From NCBI RefSeq assembly GCF_019166065.1, contig NZ_JAHTBN010000001.1, positions 620,001 through 684,000 on the forward strand: DNA of 64,000 nt. The letters run 5' to 3'. Positions 9,164 through 19,458 of the stretch are shown in pieces. The notes beneath the pieces were generated by a model that was not told the origin of the DNA, searched no databases, and saw nothing but the letters and a program-made list of their open reading frames with translations. The position numbers and the translations under genes are program-made. Origin of the DNA: Candidimonas humi (GTDB taxonomy: Bacteria > Pseudomonadota > Gammaproteobacteria > Burkholderiales > Burkholderiaceae_B). How positions within the stretch are numbered: position 1 is the stretch's first letter; each line of letters begins with the position of its first letter.

Positions 9164-10684
9164 ATGACCGACTCCACACCTTCGACCTCCGCTTCCGACG
9201 AGAACCACCTGATCGCCGAACGGCGCGCCAAACTGGCGCGGCTGCGCGACCGCGGCCCGGCCTATCCCAACGATTTCAAGCCCGACAGCAACGCGGCCGA
9301 GCTGCGCGAGGCCTACGCCGAACTCGACAAAGAGGCGCTGGACGCCGCCGACAGGCACGTCGCGGTGGCCGGGCGCATGATGCTCAAGCGCGTCATGGGC
9401 AAGGCCAGCTTCGCCACGCTGCAGGACGCTACCGGGCGCATCCAGATCTACCTGGAACGCGGCGCGCTGGGCGAGGATGCCTACGCCGAATTCAAGACCT
9501 GGGACATCGGCGACATCATCGCCGTGCAGGGCAAGGTGTTCAAGACCAACAAGGGCGAGCTGTCGATACACGCCGACAGCGCCCGCCTGCTCGCCAAGTC
9601 GCTGCGGCCGCTGCCGGACAAGTTCCACGGCGTGGCCGACCAGGAACTGCGCTACCGCCAGCGCTACGTCGACCTCATCATGACCGAGGAGACGCGGCGC
9701 ACGTTCACCGCGCGCAGCAAGGCCGTGGGCAGCATCCGCCAGTTCATGCTGGAGCACGGCTTCCTGGAAGTCGAGACGCCCATGCTGCACCCGATACCGG
9801 GCGGCGCGAGCGCCAAGCCCTTCGAGACGCACCACAACGCGCTGGACATGGACATGTACCTGCGCATCGCCCCCGAGCTGTACCTGAAGCGCCTGGTCGT
9901 CGGCGGCTTCGAGCGGGTCTTCGAGATCAATCGCAATTTCCGCAATGAAGGCGTGAGCCCGCGCCACAATCCGGAATTCACGATGATGGAGTTCTACGCG
10001 GCCTATACCGACTACCGCTGGCTGATGGACTATACCGAGGAACTGATCCGTGCCGCGGCCATTGCGGCCTGCGGCACCGCCGTACTCACCTACCAGGGCC
10101 GCGAACTGGACCTGAGCCGCCCCTTCGACCGCCTGACCATCGAAGAGGCCATACTCAAGTACGCGCCCACCTACCGGGCCGAGCAGTTGCGCGACGAGGC
10201 GTTCCTGCGTGCGGAACTCGGCAAGCTCGGCGCCGACATCCAGGGGCCGGTGCTGGCGCGCGCCGGCCTGGGCGCGCTGCAGCTTGCCTTGTTCGAGGAA
10301 ACTGCAGAAGCGCTGCTGTGGAACCCCACCTACATCATCGACTACCCCGTGGAAGTCTCGCCGCTGGCGCGCGCCTCCGATGCGCAGGCCGGCATCACGG
10401 AACGCTTCGAGCTGTTCGCCACCGGGCGCGAAATCGCCAACGGCTTCTCGGAACTGAACGATCCCGAGGACCAGGCCGCGCGCTTCCAGGCGCAGGTGCA
10501 GGCCAAGGACGCCGGCGACGAAGAGGCCATGTACTACGACGCCGACTACATCCGGGCGCTGGAATACGGCATGCCTCCCACGGGCGGCTGCGGCATCGGC
10601 ATCGACCGCCTGGTGATGATGCTGACCGACAGCCCCAGCATCCGCGACGTCATCCTGTTTCCTCACCTGCGGCGCGAAGACTAG
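9164..10684 (+). CDS. lysS: Lysyl-tRNA synthetase, class II
   Basis: 506 residues, the usual class II LysRS size. It has an N-terminal OB-fold anticodon-binding domain ([23 protein letters not shown] region) and a class II catalytic domain with motif 1 ([15 protein letters not shown]), motif 2 ([18 protein letters not shown]) and motif 3 ([11 protein letters not shown]). It charges tRNA-Lys in the cytoplasm. Longer frames upstream run into the SDR gene. The ATG at 9164 starts the conserved N-terminus (MTDS then [11 protein letters not shown]) and is preferred. The prfB-lysS neighbourhood is common in proteobacteria. Confidence 0.97.
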   Translation: MTDSTPSTSASDENHLIAERRAKLARLRDRGPAYPNDFKPDSNAAELREAYAELDKEALDAADRHVAVAGRMMLKRVMGKASFATLQDATGRIQIYLERGALGEDAYAEFKTWDIGDIIAVQGKVFKTNKGELSIHADSARLLAKSLRPLPDKFHGVADQELRYRQRYVDLIMTEETRRTFTARSKAVGSIRQFMLEHGFLEVETPMLHPIPGGASAKPFETHHNALDMDMYLRIAPELYLKRLVVGGFERVFEINRNFRNEGVSPRHNPEFTMMEFYAAYTDYRWLMDYTEELIRAAAIAACGTAVLTYQGRELDLSRPFDRLTIEEAILKYAPTYRAEQLRDEAFLRAELGKLGADIQGPVLARAGLGALQLALFEETAEALLWNPTYIIDYPVEVSPLARASDAQAGITERFELFATGREIANGFSELNDPEDQAARFQAQVQAKDAGDEEAMYYDADYIRALEYGMPPTGGCGIGIDRLVMMLTDSPSIRDVILFPHLRRED

Positions 10685-10740
10685 GGCCCGCCTCGAAGAG
10701 ACCGCCCCGGCGCGGCCGCCGCCCTGCCGAGGCTTGCGAC

Positions 10741-11622
10741 TCAGGCCAGCAATTCCACGGCCCGCGCCCACTTGTGGGCGACGGCCGGCGAGGTCGCGCA
10801 AGTGGCCGTGGCGGTAACCACCCGCACGGCCCGCTCCAGCAACTGGATGTCGGCCTCGTGCTGGCGCGCCACATGCGGGTCTTCGAAGAAGATGACGCGC
10901 TGGCAGCGGCCCTCGAGCACCAGCTCGGCGATCTGGGCATCGCCGCCCAGCGGCCCGCTCAGATAGGGCCGCACCCAGGGCCGTTCACGCGGCCAGCCGC
11001 GCGCCCAGGCCATAGCATTGAGCCGGCCGCTGGTGGTGCCGGTGCCGACACGCGAGGCAAAGCGCGACAGCAGCTCGAAATGGCTGTCGGCGAAATCCAC
11101 CATCTGGTCCTTGAGAGCGTCGTGCGCGATCAGCGCCACGGTCTGCGCGGAAAAATCGAAAACCCCGCGCGCGGCGGCGCTCGGCCCCAGGCCGGCATGC
11201 AGCCGCTCGACCTCGACCCATTCCACCGCGCCGGCCAGCGTCGAAATAAAGGGCTTGCCGTGCGTGACGCACTGGCGCTTGAGCGCCAGCGCCTCGGGGA
11301 AAATCGAGGACGGGTCGACCGGGTCGATGAGATAGATGGCCCCGTCCAGCGCCGGCTCGCCGTCGGGCCGCTGCGGGATGTGCGCCACCAGCTTCATCAG
11401 GCCGCCGTCGCGCCCATAGGGATAGCGCAGCAGGCCGCGATAGCCGGCCAGCAGGCCAGAATGCTCGATCGCGTGATAGGTACGGCCGACCGCGCGCAAT
11501 TCCATGCCCAGTTCGCGTACGCCGGGCCCCGAGCGTTCGAGCCACTTGAACAGCGCGGCGTCGGGGGATTCGTGATGCAGGCGGTTGGCGGCCAGGCCGA
11601 AGCGCAGGCGGGGAAAGGTCAT
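10741..11622 (-). CDS. Methylglyoxal-synthase-like protein with two tandem MGS-type domains
   Basis: 293 residues, about twice the length of MgsA. The C-terminal half (about 160-293) has the MGS signatures: AHD at 166-168, TGTTS at 194-198, SGPLGGD at 222-228 and FFEDP with His255 and Asp258. These are equivalents of the E. coli catalytic His19, Asp20, Asp71, His98 and Asp101. The N-terminal half (about 5-135) shows a degenerate version of the same pattern (YPYGRDGGL at 68-75, IYLIDPVDP at 96-104) without the His-Asp pair. MGS converts dihydroxyacetone phosphate to methylglyoxal. The activity of this protein is inferred only from the C-terminal half. It lies downstream of iscA, where hscB would often be. 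Confidence 0.72.
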   Translation of the reverse strand: MTFPRLRFGLAANRLHHESPDAALFKWLERSGPGVRELGMELRAVGRTYHAIEHSGLLAGYRGLLRYPYGRDGGLMKLVAHIPQRPDGEPALDGAIYLIDPVDPSSIFPEALALKRQCVTHGKPFISTLAGAVEWVEVERLHAGLGPSAAARGVFDFSAQTVALIAHDALKDQMVDFADSHFELLSRFASRVGTGTTSGRLNAMAWARGWPRERPWVRPYLSGPLGGDAQIAELVLEGRCQRVIFFEDPHVARQHEADIQLLERAVRVVTATATCATSPAVAHKWARAVELLA

Positions 11623-11797
11623 GGCGATGGGTCCGTATGGGTCGGGGACCGCGGGCGGAAAGCCGCGGGCCGGAACAGACAGCGACTATACCGGAGCCGC
11701 CAGCGCCAAGCCAGGGCCGCAGATGCCGGGCACAGAGGCCCGGCGCCTGGGCCTGGTGTGTGGCCTCAGAAGTTCGAGGAAGTATCCGCTATCCGCA

Positions 11798-12121
11798 TTA
11801 CACCGTGAAAGACTCGCCGCAGCCGCAGGTCGCCTTTTCGTTGGGATTGGAAAACTTGAAACTTTCGTTCAGGCCGTCGCGCGCATAGTCGAGCTGCGTG
11901 CCGTCGAGATAAGTCAGGCTCTGGGGATCGACATACACCTTGATGCCGTGGGACTCGAACACGATATCGTCGGCCTGCGGCTGGTCGACATATTCCAGCT
12001 TGTAGGCCATGCCCGAGCAGCCCGAGGTGCGCACGCCCAGCCTCAGGCCGACGCCCGAGCCGCGTTTCTCGAGGTAGCGCCCGATATGATCGGCCGCGTT
12101 TTGTGTCAACGTGATTGCCAT
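11798..12121 (-). CDS. iscA: Iron-sulfur cluster assembly A-type carrier
   Basis: A 107-residue A-type carrier with the three conserved cysteines: Cys in SGCSG and the C-terminal pair in CGCGESF. It accepts Fe-S clusters or iron from IscU and passes them to target proteins. It is the last isc gene in the operon here, 6 bases after the iscU stop. The next gene downstream on this strand is the MGS-like protein, not hscB. Confidence 0.95.
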   Translation of the reverse strand: MAITLTQNAADHIGRYLEKRGSGVGLRLGVRTSGCSGMAYKLEYVDQPQADDIVFESHGIKVYVDPQSLTYLDGTQLDYARDGLNESFKFSNPNEKATCGCGESFTV

Positions 12122-12127
12122 GGAATG

Positions 12128-12511
12128 CTACTCCTGGTGTTTCTCTCTGTAGTTGCGTACCGCCGCCTTGATGGCGTCTTCGGCCAGGATCGAACAGTGT
12201 ACCTTGACCGGAGGCAGCGCCAGTTCTTCGGCGATCTGCGTGCTGCGTATGCCGAGCGCCTCGTCCAGCGTCTTGCCCTTGAGCCATACGGTCACCAGCG
12301 AACTGGAAGCGATGGCCGAACCGCAGCCATAGGTCTTGAAGCGGGCATCCTCTATGATACCCGAGGCGTCAACCTTGATCTGCAGCTTCATGACATCGCC
12401 GCCGGCGGGCGTGCCGACCATGGCGGTACCCACGCTGCGGTCGGACTTGTCGAAGGCGCCGACATTGCGCGGGTTCTCGTAGTGATCGAGCACTTTGTCG
12501 CTATAAGCCAT
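12128..12511 (-). CDS. iscU: Iron-sulfur cluster assembly scaffold, lacking the first ligand Cys
   Basis: 127 residues, closely matching E. coli IscU along its length (AYSDKVLDHYENPRNVG at the N-terminus). Asp39, Cys63 (YGCGSA), His105 and Cys106 (HCSILAED) and the HscA-recognition motif LPPVK (99-103) are present. Position 37, which is an invariant cluster-ligand Cys in working IscU scaffolds (PACGD), is Gly here (TPAGGD, codon GGC instead of TGC/TGT). The substitution is a single-base difference and could be a real mutation or a sequencing error. The gene follows iscS after 12 bases. Confidence 0.93.
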   Translation of the reverse strand: MAYSDKVLDHYENPRNVGAFDKSDRSVGTAMVGTPAGGDVMKLQIKVDASGIIEDARFKTYGCGSAIASSSLVTVWLKGKTLDEALGIRSTQIAEELALPPVKVHCSILAEDAIKAAVRNYREKHQE

Positions 12512-12523
12512 GCGTGCCCCCGA

Positions 12524-13741
<1,218 letters not shown>

Positions 13742-13776
13742 CAATGCAGCTCCTGGCATTGTTTACGCCGGCGCTT

Positions 13777-14274
13777 TCAGGCCGGCACCGACGATATAGG
13801 CACCCGGTTCAGGCGGATCTCGGCCTGGGCCTGCGAGGCCTCCTGCAATAGCCGCATGCGCTGCTGGTCGACCAGGTCTTGCAGGGAAACAGAATCGAGA
13901 TAATCGATCATTTTACGATTTAGCGTGGACCACAGTTCGTGGGTCATGCATTTGCCCGAACTGCCGATGCGCCCCACGGTGCAGTCTTCTTTGCCGCCAC
14001 AGCTGGTGGCGTCCAGCGGTTCGTCGACCGCGAAAATAATGTCGGCCACCGTGATGTTGCGCGCCAGCCTGGCCAGCGAATAGCCGCCGCCCGGGCCGCG
14101 CACGCTTTCGACCAGTTCGTGGCGGCGCAGCTTGCCGAACAGTTGCTCGAGGTAGGACAGCGATATGTTTTCGCGCTGGCTGATGGCGGCCAGCGTCACC
14201 GGGCCGCTCTGCTGGCGCAAAGCCAGATCTATCATTGCCGTTACCGCAAAACGCCCTTTAGTCGTCAAACGCAT
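13777..14274 (-). CDS. iscR: Rrf2-family Fe-S cluster regulator IscR
   Basis: 165 residues with an N-terminal winged helix (MRLTTKGRFAVTAM, then SLSYLEQLF) and cluster ligands Cys92, Cys98, Cys109 and His112 (CMTHELW). The spacing between the second and third Cys is longer than in E. coli (Cys92/98/104), though the CxxH unit is intact. In other bacteria holo-IscR represses its own operon, and IscR-type sites lie just upstream here (14332-14381). It is the first gene of the isc operon, 35 bases before iscS. Confidence 0.95.
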   Translation of the reverse strand: MRLTTKGRFAVTAMIDLALRQQSGPVTLAAISQRENISLSYLEQLFGKLRRHELVESVRGPGGGYSLARLARNITVADIIFAVDEPLDATSCGGKEDCTVGRIGSSGKCMTHELWSTLNRKMIDYLDSVSLQDLVDQQRMRLLQEASQAQAEIRLNRVPISSVPA

Positions 14275-14331
14275 GATGGTTTCCTTGATCTAGCCCGAAG
14301 TTTGCCCGCCTTGTGCGGCTGCAAAAAAGAT

Positions 14332-14356
14332 ATATCCGAGTAATTGACTCAAGTAT
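14332..14356. promoter_or_regulatory. Candidate type 1 IscR-binding site in the iscR promoter
   Basis: The 25-base segment beginning ATATCCGAGT and ending ACTCAAGTAT fits the E. coli type 1 IscR consensus (ATASYYGACTRWWWYAGTCRRSTAT) at about 21 of 25 positions by hand alignment. It overlaps a plausible minus-strand -10 element (TATACT, 14352-14357) and lies 58 bases upstream of the iscR start, as expected for autorepression of the isc operon. Confidence 0.6.
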
Positions 14357-14360
14357 AGCA

Positions 14361-14381
14361 AATTCCCGACTAAATTGCTGG
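14361..14381. promoter_or_regulatory. Candidate second IscR half-site
   Basis: Read on the minus strand this contains TTTAGTCGGGAAT, which matches the right half of the type 1 IscR consensus (YAGTCRRSTAT) at all but one position. It sits immediately beyond the first site, a tandem arrangement reminiscent of the paired sites at E. coli iscR. Confidence 0.4.
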
Positions 14382-14660
14382 GGATTTATTCGCCGAGGCT
14401 TCCTCGAAACAGCGATTGGACCAGCGTTTGCGAGGCCTGTTCCGGCGGCTGTGCCGCCAGTACGCCCCAAGGGCTCCGGGTTCACCCCTGTCGATCTCCT
14501 GGCGCCGCAGCAATGCTGCGTCCCGCTAGAGCAGTTACGGCGCGCTCATCCCATCAGCCGTCACTTTCCGGACGGGCTGCCCTCGAGAGGCTGCCCTTCC
14601 CGGCCGCCGTCTACGGCGCACTGGCGATGACGTGTCATCAGGGAAGTACCACCAAGAGTG

Positions 14661-14728
14661 GTGCCATCAAAGGAAGTGCCCTCAAGGAGTTGCCATCAAA
14701 GAAGCGCCGTCAAAGAAGCGCCACCAAC
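14661..14728. repeat. Degenerate 14-15-bp tandem repeat
   Basis: Four to five copies of a unit like GTGCCATCAAAGGAA (14661, 14676, 14691, 14706, 14720) drift gradually in sequence. They end directly at the bidirectional terminator. The rest of the 14382-14660 stretch shows no gene. Confidence 0.75.
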
Positions 14729-14758
14729 AAAAAACCGCGCCGTAGCGCGGTTTTTTGT
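14727..14758. terminator. Bidirectional rho-independent terminator
   Basis: A perfect 14-bp stem (ACAAAAAACCGCGC / GCGCGGTTTTTTGT) with a CGTA loop. A-runs and T-runs on the two arms allow it to work on either strand. It should terminate the phosphatase transcript, which comes from the right on the minus strand. Confidence 0.9.
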
Positions 14759-14776
14759 CGTAGAGGCAAGCCTGCT

Positions 14777-15265
14777 TCAGGCTGCCTGGTATTGGGTGGC
14801 GCGCTTGCGGACCAGTTCGAGCACGCCCTGACAGGCGTCTTCGAGGTAGTCGAGTACTTTGTTGAAGCCTTCGGGGCCGCCGTAGTAGGGGTCGGGAACC
14901 GTGGCTTCTTCGAATTCGTTGGCGAAGCGCATGAGCAGCATGAGCTTGTGCTGGTAGACCTTGGGGCACTGCTGCTGCAGGGCCGACAGGTTTTCCCAGT
15001 CCATGGCCAGGATAAGATCGAATTCGCGGAAGTCTTCGGGGGTCACCAGGCGGGCGGTGCTGCCGGAGATTTCGTAACCGCGCTTGCGGGCCGCAGCCTG
15101 CGCGCGTGCATCGGGGGGTTCGCCGATATGGAAGCTATGGGTGCCGGCCGAGTCCACGCCAACCACATCGGCCAGGCCCGCTTCGGCGACCATGTGGCGG
15201 AACACGCCTTCTGCGCTCGGCGAGCGGCAGATATTACCCATGCAAACGAAAAGTACCTTAGTCAT
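14777..15265 (-). CDS. Low-molecular-weight protein tyrosine phosphatase
   Basis: 162 residues, the standard size. The catalytic P-loop VCMGNICRSP is at the N-terminus (Cys and Arg of CX5R) and the general acid Asp is in the DPYYGG loop. It dephosphorylates phosphotyrosine, or phosphoarginine in some homologues, in the cytoplasm. Two adjacent ATG codons are possible starts. The second (MTKVLF) matches the family. The gene stands alone between a 5' region with an operator-like palindrome and a strong terminator. Confidence 0.92.
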   Translation of the reverse strand: MTKVLFVCMGNICRSPSAEGVFRHMVAEAGLADVVGVDSAGTHSFHIGEPPDARAQAAARKRGYEISGSTARLVTPEDFREFDLILAMDWENLSALQQQCPKVYQHKLMLLMRFANEFEEATVPDPYYGGPEGFNKVLDYLEDACQGVLELVRKRATQYQAA

Positions 15266-15916
15266 CATAGGTGAAAGTGTGAGGGAAAACCCCAGATAAG
15301 GCAAGGATTTTTTGCAATGTCACATACACCTGCATGGTCATTGTTGACAAACTGAAAAACTTAATGACATTAAGGTGTTATCAGGCCTTTCAGGCAAAAT
15401 GACAGCCCTCTTCAGCCCCCTTTCCAGGGGCTGGCCGCAAAGCGGTTGCGGCGGTGCAGCAAAAGGCCTTGCGAGGCCACCGGCAAACGCGCGCCTAACA
15501 CCGCACTGAACATATCGGAGCCCCCGCGCGGGACACGCATCCGGCGCCGCGGCCTAAAAGCACTGCTCTGCTTTATCGATACGCATGTTGGTATTTGACA
15601 ACAAATACATACAGAAAGCGGAATATTGCAATATAAGCCAGGCCACACCGGCGGACGAGCCGCCCCGAACCCGGCATCCGCCCCCGAGAGGCCTCGTTGC
15701 GTGGGCTGCGATCCGCAAATCGCTCTGCGCGGGGCCGCCCAGGGAGGCCCTCTCGCACTGCCCTGCTCTTCGGCACGCCTCGGGTCGGCAGCCCGACTGG
15801 ACGGCCCGGCCCGGACTCTTCCCATGTGGGACACCTCGCGCAAACCGCCCGGCCACGGGCCGCCGCGTGGGTCGCTCTACACGGGCCGCCCTGTGCGGGT
15901 CGCCCTACGTGGGCCG
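15266..15916. other. 651-base intergenic region between the phosphatase gene and the uvrB 3' end
   Basis: No convincing gene. The left 150 bases are AT-rich with several TGACA/TGTCA words and a perfect 15-base palindrome (15360-15374), and should hold the phosphatase promoter on the minus strand. A second AT-rich patch lies at 15580-15640. The remainder (15640-15916) is GC-rich with near-repeats of a ~22-base unit (GGGTCGCYCTACRYGGGCCG, about 15868-15915) immediately beyond the uvrB stop. Reading frames here are antisense continuations without family resemblance. Confidence 0.6.
15360..15374. promoter_or_regulatory. Perfect operator-like palindrome upstream of the phosphatase gene
   Basis: CTTAATG-A-CATTAAG, seven base pairs around a single central base, lies in an AT-rich patch about 95 bases upstream of the phosphatase start. 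It is a plausible binding site for a dimeric regulator. The regulator is not identifiable from the site. Confidence 0.35.
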
Positions 15917-17935
15917 CTAATTCATCAATGCCTGTTCTTTGAGGCGGTTCAGGGCATCGCGGGCGGTGGCCGCCTGTTCGAATTCCAGGTTGCGGGCGTG
16001 GTCCATCATGAGCTTTTCCAGGCGGCGGATTTCCTTGGCCAGGGATTTCTCGTCGCGCAGGACCTCGGCGGGAATGTCGTCCAGGGCGCTGGCGGGCGCG
16101 GGAGCGGCCATCACGCCGTCTATCAGTTCGCGCACCGCCTTGCTCACGCCACGCGCCGTGATGCCGTGCTGCTCGTTGAATTCGAGCTGCTTGTGGCGCC
16201 GCCTGGCGGTTTCGTCCAGGGCGCGCCGCATGGAATCGGTGACTCGGTCGGCATACAGGATGGCCCGGCCGTTGAGATTGCGCGCAGCCCGCCCTATGGT
16301 CTGGATCAGGCTGCGCTCGGAACGCAGGAAACCTTCTTTGTCGGCGTCCAGGATGGCCACCAGCGACACTTCGGGGATATCCAGGCCCTCGCGCAGCAGG
16401 TTGATGCCCACCAGCACGTCGAACACCCCGAGGCGCAGGTCGCGGATGATCTCCACCCGCTCGACCGTGTCGATGTCCGAGTGCAGGTAGCGCACCTTGA
16501 TACCGCTCTCGGCCAGATAATCGGTGAGGTCTTCGGCCATGCGCTTGGTCAGGGTGGTGACCAGCACCCGCTCGCCGGCCTGCACGCGCAGCTTGATCTC
16601 GCCCAGCAGGTCGTCGACCTGGGTGAGCGCGGGGCGCACCTCGACTTCGGGGTCGACCAGGCCGGTGGGCCTGACCACCTGCTCGACGACATTGTCGGCA
16701 TGATCGTGCTCGTAGGCGGCGGGGGTGGCCGAAACGAAGATGCACTGGCGCATGCGCCGCTCGAACTCTTCCAATTTGAGGGGACGGTTGTCCAGCGCGG
16801 AAGGCAGGCGAAACCCGTACTGCACCAGGGTTTCCTTGCGCGAGCGGTCGCCGCGGTACATGCCGCCGAGCTGGCCCATGGTCACGTGGCTTTCGTCGAT
16901 GAACATCAGCGCGTCGGCCGGCAGGTAGTCGATGAGCGTAGGCGGCGGCTCGCCCGGCGCCGCTCCCGACAAATGCCGCGAGTAATTTTCGATGCCTTTG
17001 CAGAAGCCCAGTTCCTGCAGCATTTCCAGGTCGAAGCGGGTGCGCTGCTCGAGCCGCTGCGCCTCGACCAGCTTGCCATCAGCGGTGAGGTGGTCCAGGC
17101 GCTCGCGCAATTCCAGCTTGATGGTGTCGATGGCGCGCAGCACGGTCTCGCGCGGCGTGACGTAATGGGAACTCGGGAATACCGTGAAGCGCAGCACCTT
17201 CTGGCGGATCTTGCCGGTAAGCGGGTCGAACATTTCCAGCGACTCGATCTCGTCGTCGAACAACGTGATGCGCAGCGCCAGCTCGGCATGTTCCGCGGGG
17301 AACACGTCTATGGTCTCGCCGCGCGCCCGGAAATGGCCGCGCGAGAATTCCACGTCGTTGCGCTCGTACTGCATGGCCACGAGCCGCGCCAGCAGTTCCT
17401 GGCGCGCGATCGTGTCGCCGGTGCGCAGGGTCAGCACCATGGCGTGGTAGTCGCCAGGGTTGCCAATACCGTAGATGCACGACACCGTCCCCACGATCAC
17501 CGTGTCGCGGCGTTCCAACAGGCTCTTGGTGGCCGACAGGCGCATCTGCTCGATGTGTTCATTGATGGACGAATCCTTCTCGATGAACAGGTCGCGCGTG
17601 GGCACGTAGGCCTCGGGCTGGTAATAGTCGTAATACGAGACGAAATACTCGACAGCATTCTTGGGAAAGAATTCGCGCATCTCGGCGTAGAGCTGGGCGG
17701 CCAGCGTCTTGTTGGGCGCGAGAATTATGGCCGGGCGGCCCGTGCGCGCAATGACGTTGGCCATGGTGTAGGTCTTGCCCGAACCCGTCACCCCGAGCAG
17801 TGTCTGGAACATGAGACCGTCGGCGATCCCCTCGGTAAGCGCATCGATCGCCGACGGCTGATCGCCGGCCGGCGGATACGGCTGGTAGAGCTGGAAGGGA
17901 CTGCCGGGAAACTCGACGAAACCAGGAGCTTTCAT
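15917..17935 (-). CDS. uvrB: UvrABC excinuclease subunit B
   Basis: 672 residues, the UvrB standard. It is the damage-verification helicase of nucleotide excision repair, handing DNA from UvrA to UvrC. Visible features are Walker [13 protein letters not shown], the beta-hairpin [13 protein letters not shown], helicase motifs [22 protein letters not shown] and QTIGRAARN, and the C-terminal UVR domain that contacts UvrC. The ATG at 17935 is preferred over a GTG four codons upstream, with AGGTG upstream of it. No CTGT-N8-ACAG LexA box was seen in the 81-base divergent gap to tyrB. Confidence 0.97.
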   Translation of the reverse strand: MKAPGFVEFPGSPFQLYQPYPPAGDQPSAIDALTEGIADGLMFQTLLGVTGSGKTYTMANVIARTGRPAIILAPNKTLAAQLYAEMREFFPKNAVEYFVSYYDYYQPEAYVPTRDLFIEKDSSINEHIEQMRLSATKSLLERRDTVIVGTVSCIYGIGNPGDYHAMVLTLRTGDTIARQELLARLVAMQYERNDVEFSRGHFRARGETIDVFPAEHAELALRITLFDDEIESLEMFDPLTGKIRQKVLRFTVFPSSHYVTPRETVLRAIDTIKLELRERLDHLTADGKLVEAQRLEQRTRFDLEMLQELGFCKGIENYSRHLSGAAPGEPPPTLIDYLPADALMFIDESHVTMGQLGGMYRGDRSRKETLVQYGFRLPSALDNRPLKLEEFERRMRQCIFVSATPAAYEHDHADNVVEQVVRPTGLVDPEVEVRPALTQVDDLLGEIKLRVQAGERVLVTTLTKRMAEDLTDYLAESGIKVRYLHSDIDTVERVEIIRDLRLGVFDVLVGINLLREGLDIPEVSLVAILDADKEGFLRSERSLIQTIGRAARNLNGRAILYADRVTDSMRRALDETARRRHKQLEFNEQHGITARGVSKAVRELIDGVMAAPAPASALDDIPAEVLRDEKSLAKEIRRLEKLMMDHARNLEFEQAATARDALNRLKEQALMN

Positions 17936-18016
17936 GGCTGGACACACCTAGGGTAAACCCCTTATTATCACACTATTGCCCGTCAATTCACCACTTCTCA
18001 TCCTTCCCCCCAAAAC

Positions 18017-19216
18017 ATGGACTCTCTCTTCGCCTCCGTCGAGCTCGCGCCGCGCGACCCCATACTCGGCCTCAATGAACAATATGGAGCCGACAAGCGC
18101 GGTAACAAGGTCAATCTCGGCGTGGGCGTCTATTACGACGACCAAGGCCGCATTCCCCTGCTCGAAGCCGTGCGCCGCGCCGAAATCAAGCGCGTCGAGG
18201 CCGCCGCAGCCCGCGGCTACCTGCCCATCGACGGCATCGCCGGCTACAACAAGGGCGCGCAAACCCTGCTGCTCGGGCAAGACTCGCCCCTGGTGGCCGA
18301 AGGCCGCGTGCTTACCGCCCAGGCCCTGGGCGGTACCGGCGCCCTGAAGATCGGCGCCGACTTCCTCAAGCAACTGCTGCCCGATTCCAAGGTCGCCATC
18401 AGCGACCCCAGCTGGGAAAACCACCGCGCGTTGTTCGAGCGCGCCGGCTTCGAAGTCGTGGCCTATCCTTATTACGACGCGGCTACGCACGGCGTGAACA
18501 TCGAGGGCATGCTGGCCTTCCTGCGCCAGTTGCCGGCGCGCACCATCGTCGTCCTGCATGCCTGCTGCCACAACCCCACGGGCGTGGACCCCAGCTTCGA
18601 GCAATGGAAGCAGATCGCCCAGGTGTTCCAGGAAAAGCAACTGGTGCCCTTCATGGACATCGCCTACCAGGGCTTCGGCGCCGGGCTGGAAGAAGACGCC
18701 GCCGTGGTGCGCCTGTTCGCCGGCCTGGGGCTCGACATGCTGATCAGCTCGTCGTTCTCCAAGTCGTTCTCGCTGTATGGCGAGCGCGTCGGCGCGCTCA
18801 CCATGATCTCGGGCGACCGCGACGAATCGACGCGCGTGCTCAGCCAGCTCAAGCGCGTGATCCGCACCAACTACTCCAACCCGCCCACCCATGGCGGCAC
18901 CGTGGTTTCGATGGTGCTGAACACGCCCGAGCTCTACCAGCTCTGGACGCAGGAACTCGCCACCATGCGCGACCGCATCCGCGCCATGCGCGACCAACTC
19001 GTCGACAAGCTCAAGGCCCACGGCGTGAAGCAAGACTTCGAATTCGTGCGCAAGCAGCGCGGCATGTTCTCGTACTCGGGCCTCAGTGCGGCCCAGGTCG
19101 ACCGCCTACGCGAAGAACACGGCGTATACGCGATAGCCAGCGGCCGCATCTGCGTTGCAGCCCTGAACAGCGGCAATATCGACTACGTCGCCGAAGCCAT
19201 CGCCAAGGTGCTTTGA
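18017..19216 (+). CDS. tyrB: Aromatic amino acid / aspartate aminotransferase
   Basis: 399 residues of the class I aspartate/tyrosine aminotransferase family. The N-terminus is APRDPILGLNEQY, with CCHNPTG, DIAYQGFG and the PLP-Schiff-base Lys in SSSFSKSFSLYGERVG. The Arg in SGRICVA is the expected substrate carboxylate-binding residue. It transfers amino groups from Tyr/Phe/Asp to 2-oxoglutarate. AspC and TyrB cannot be separated cleanly from sequence alone. It is divergent from uvrB and is followed by a clear terminator. Confidence 0.93.
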   Translation: MDSLFASVELAPRDPILGLNEQYGADKRGNKVNLGVGVYYDDQGRIPLLEAVRRAEIKRVEAAAARGYLPIDGIAGYNKGAQTLLLGQDSPLVAEGRVLTAQALGGTGALKIGADFLKQLLPDSKVAISDPSWENHRALFERAGFEVVAYPYYDAATHGVNIEGMLAFLRQLPARTIVVLHACCHNPTGVDPSFEQWKQIAQVFQEKQLVPFMDIAYQGFGAGLEEDAAVVRLFAGLGLDMLISSSFSKSFSLYGERVGALTMISGDRDESTRVLSQLKRVIRTNYSNPPTHGGTVVSMVLNTPELYQLWTQELATMRDRIRAMRDQLVDKLKAHGVKQDFEFVRKQRGMFSYSGLSAAQVDRLREEHGVYAIASGRICVAALNSGNIDYVAEAIAKVL

Positions 19217-19260
19217 TCGCAAGCCTTGCCGACCCATACGGGCCGGCGCAGGTAATCATG

Positions 19261-19284
19261 GGGCGGGCCGGAAACGGCCCGCCC
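19261..19284 (+). terminator. Rho-independent terminator after the aminotransferase gene
   Basis: A 10-bp GC stem (GGGCGGGCCG / CGGCCCGCCC) with a GAAA tetraloop, followed by TTTGCATTT. It lies 44 bases after the stop codon. Confidence 0.8.
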
Positions 19285-19458
19285 TTTGCATTTGCCACGG
19301 CCGATGCCACCGCCATGGCATTTTCTTGCGGCTCGGGCGCATGCCGTTTTCGAAGCACTGCGGCCCAGCATGCTGCAAAACTCCGTACGCATTTGCGCCA
19401 AACTGGCTTCAGCCCGCGCAATACTTGATTTTTGGCTCGCGATGCGACAGAATTCGGA

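Noticed and set aside
15626-17956. 776-codon open frame on the plus strand opposite uvrB and extending into the intergenic region
   Set aside because: It is antisense to all uvrB motifs, and the extension to 15626 has no family resemblance or RBS.
17936-18016. Possible SOS box for uvrB
   Set aside because: No CTGT-N8-ACAG match on either strand in the divergent gap; the only clear box is at lexA.
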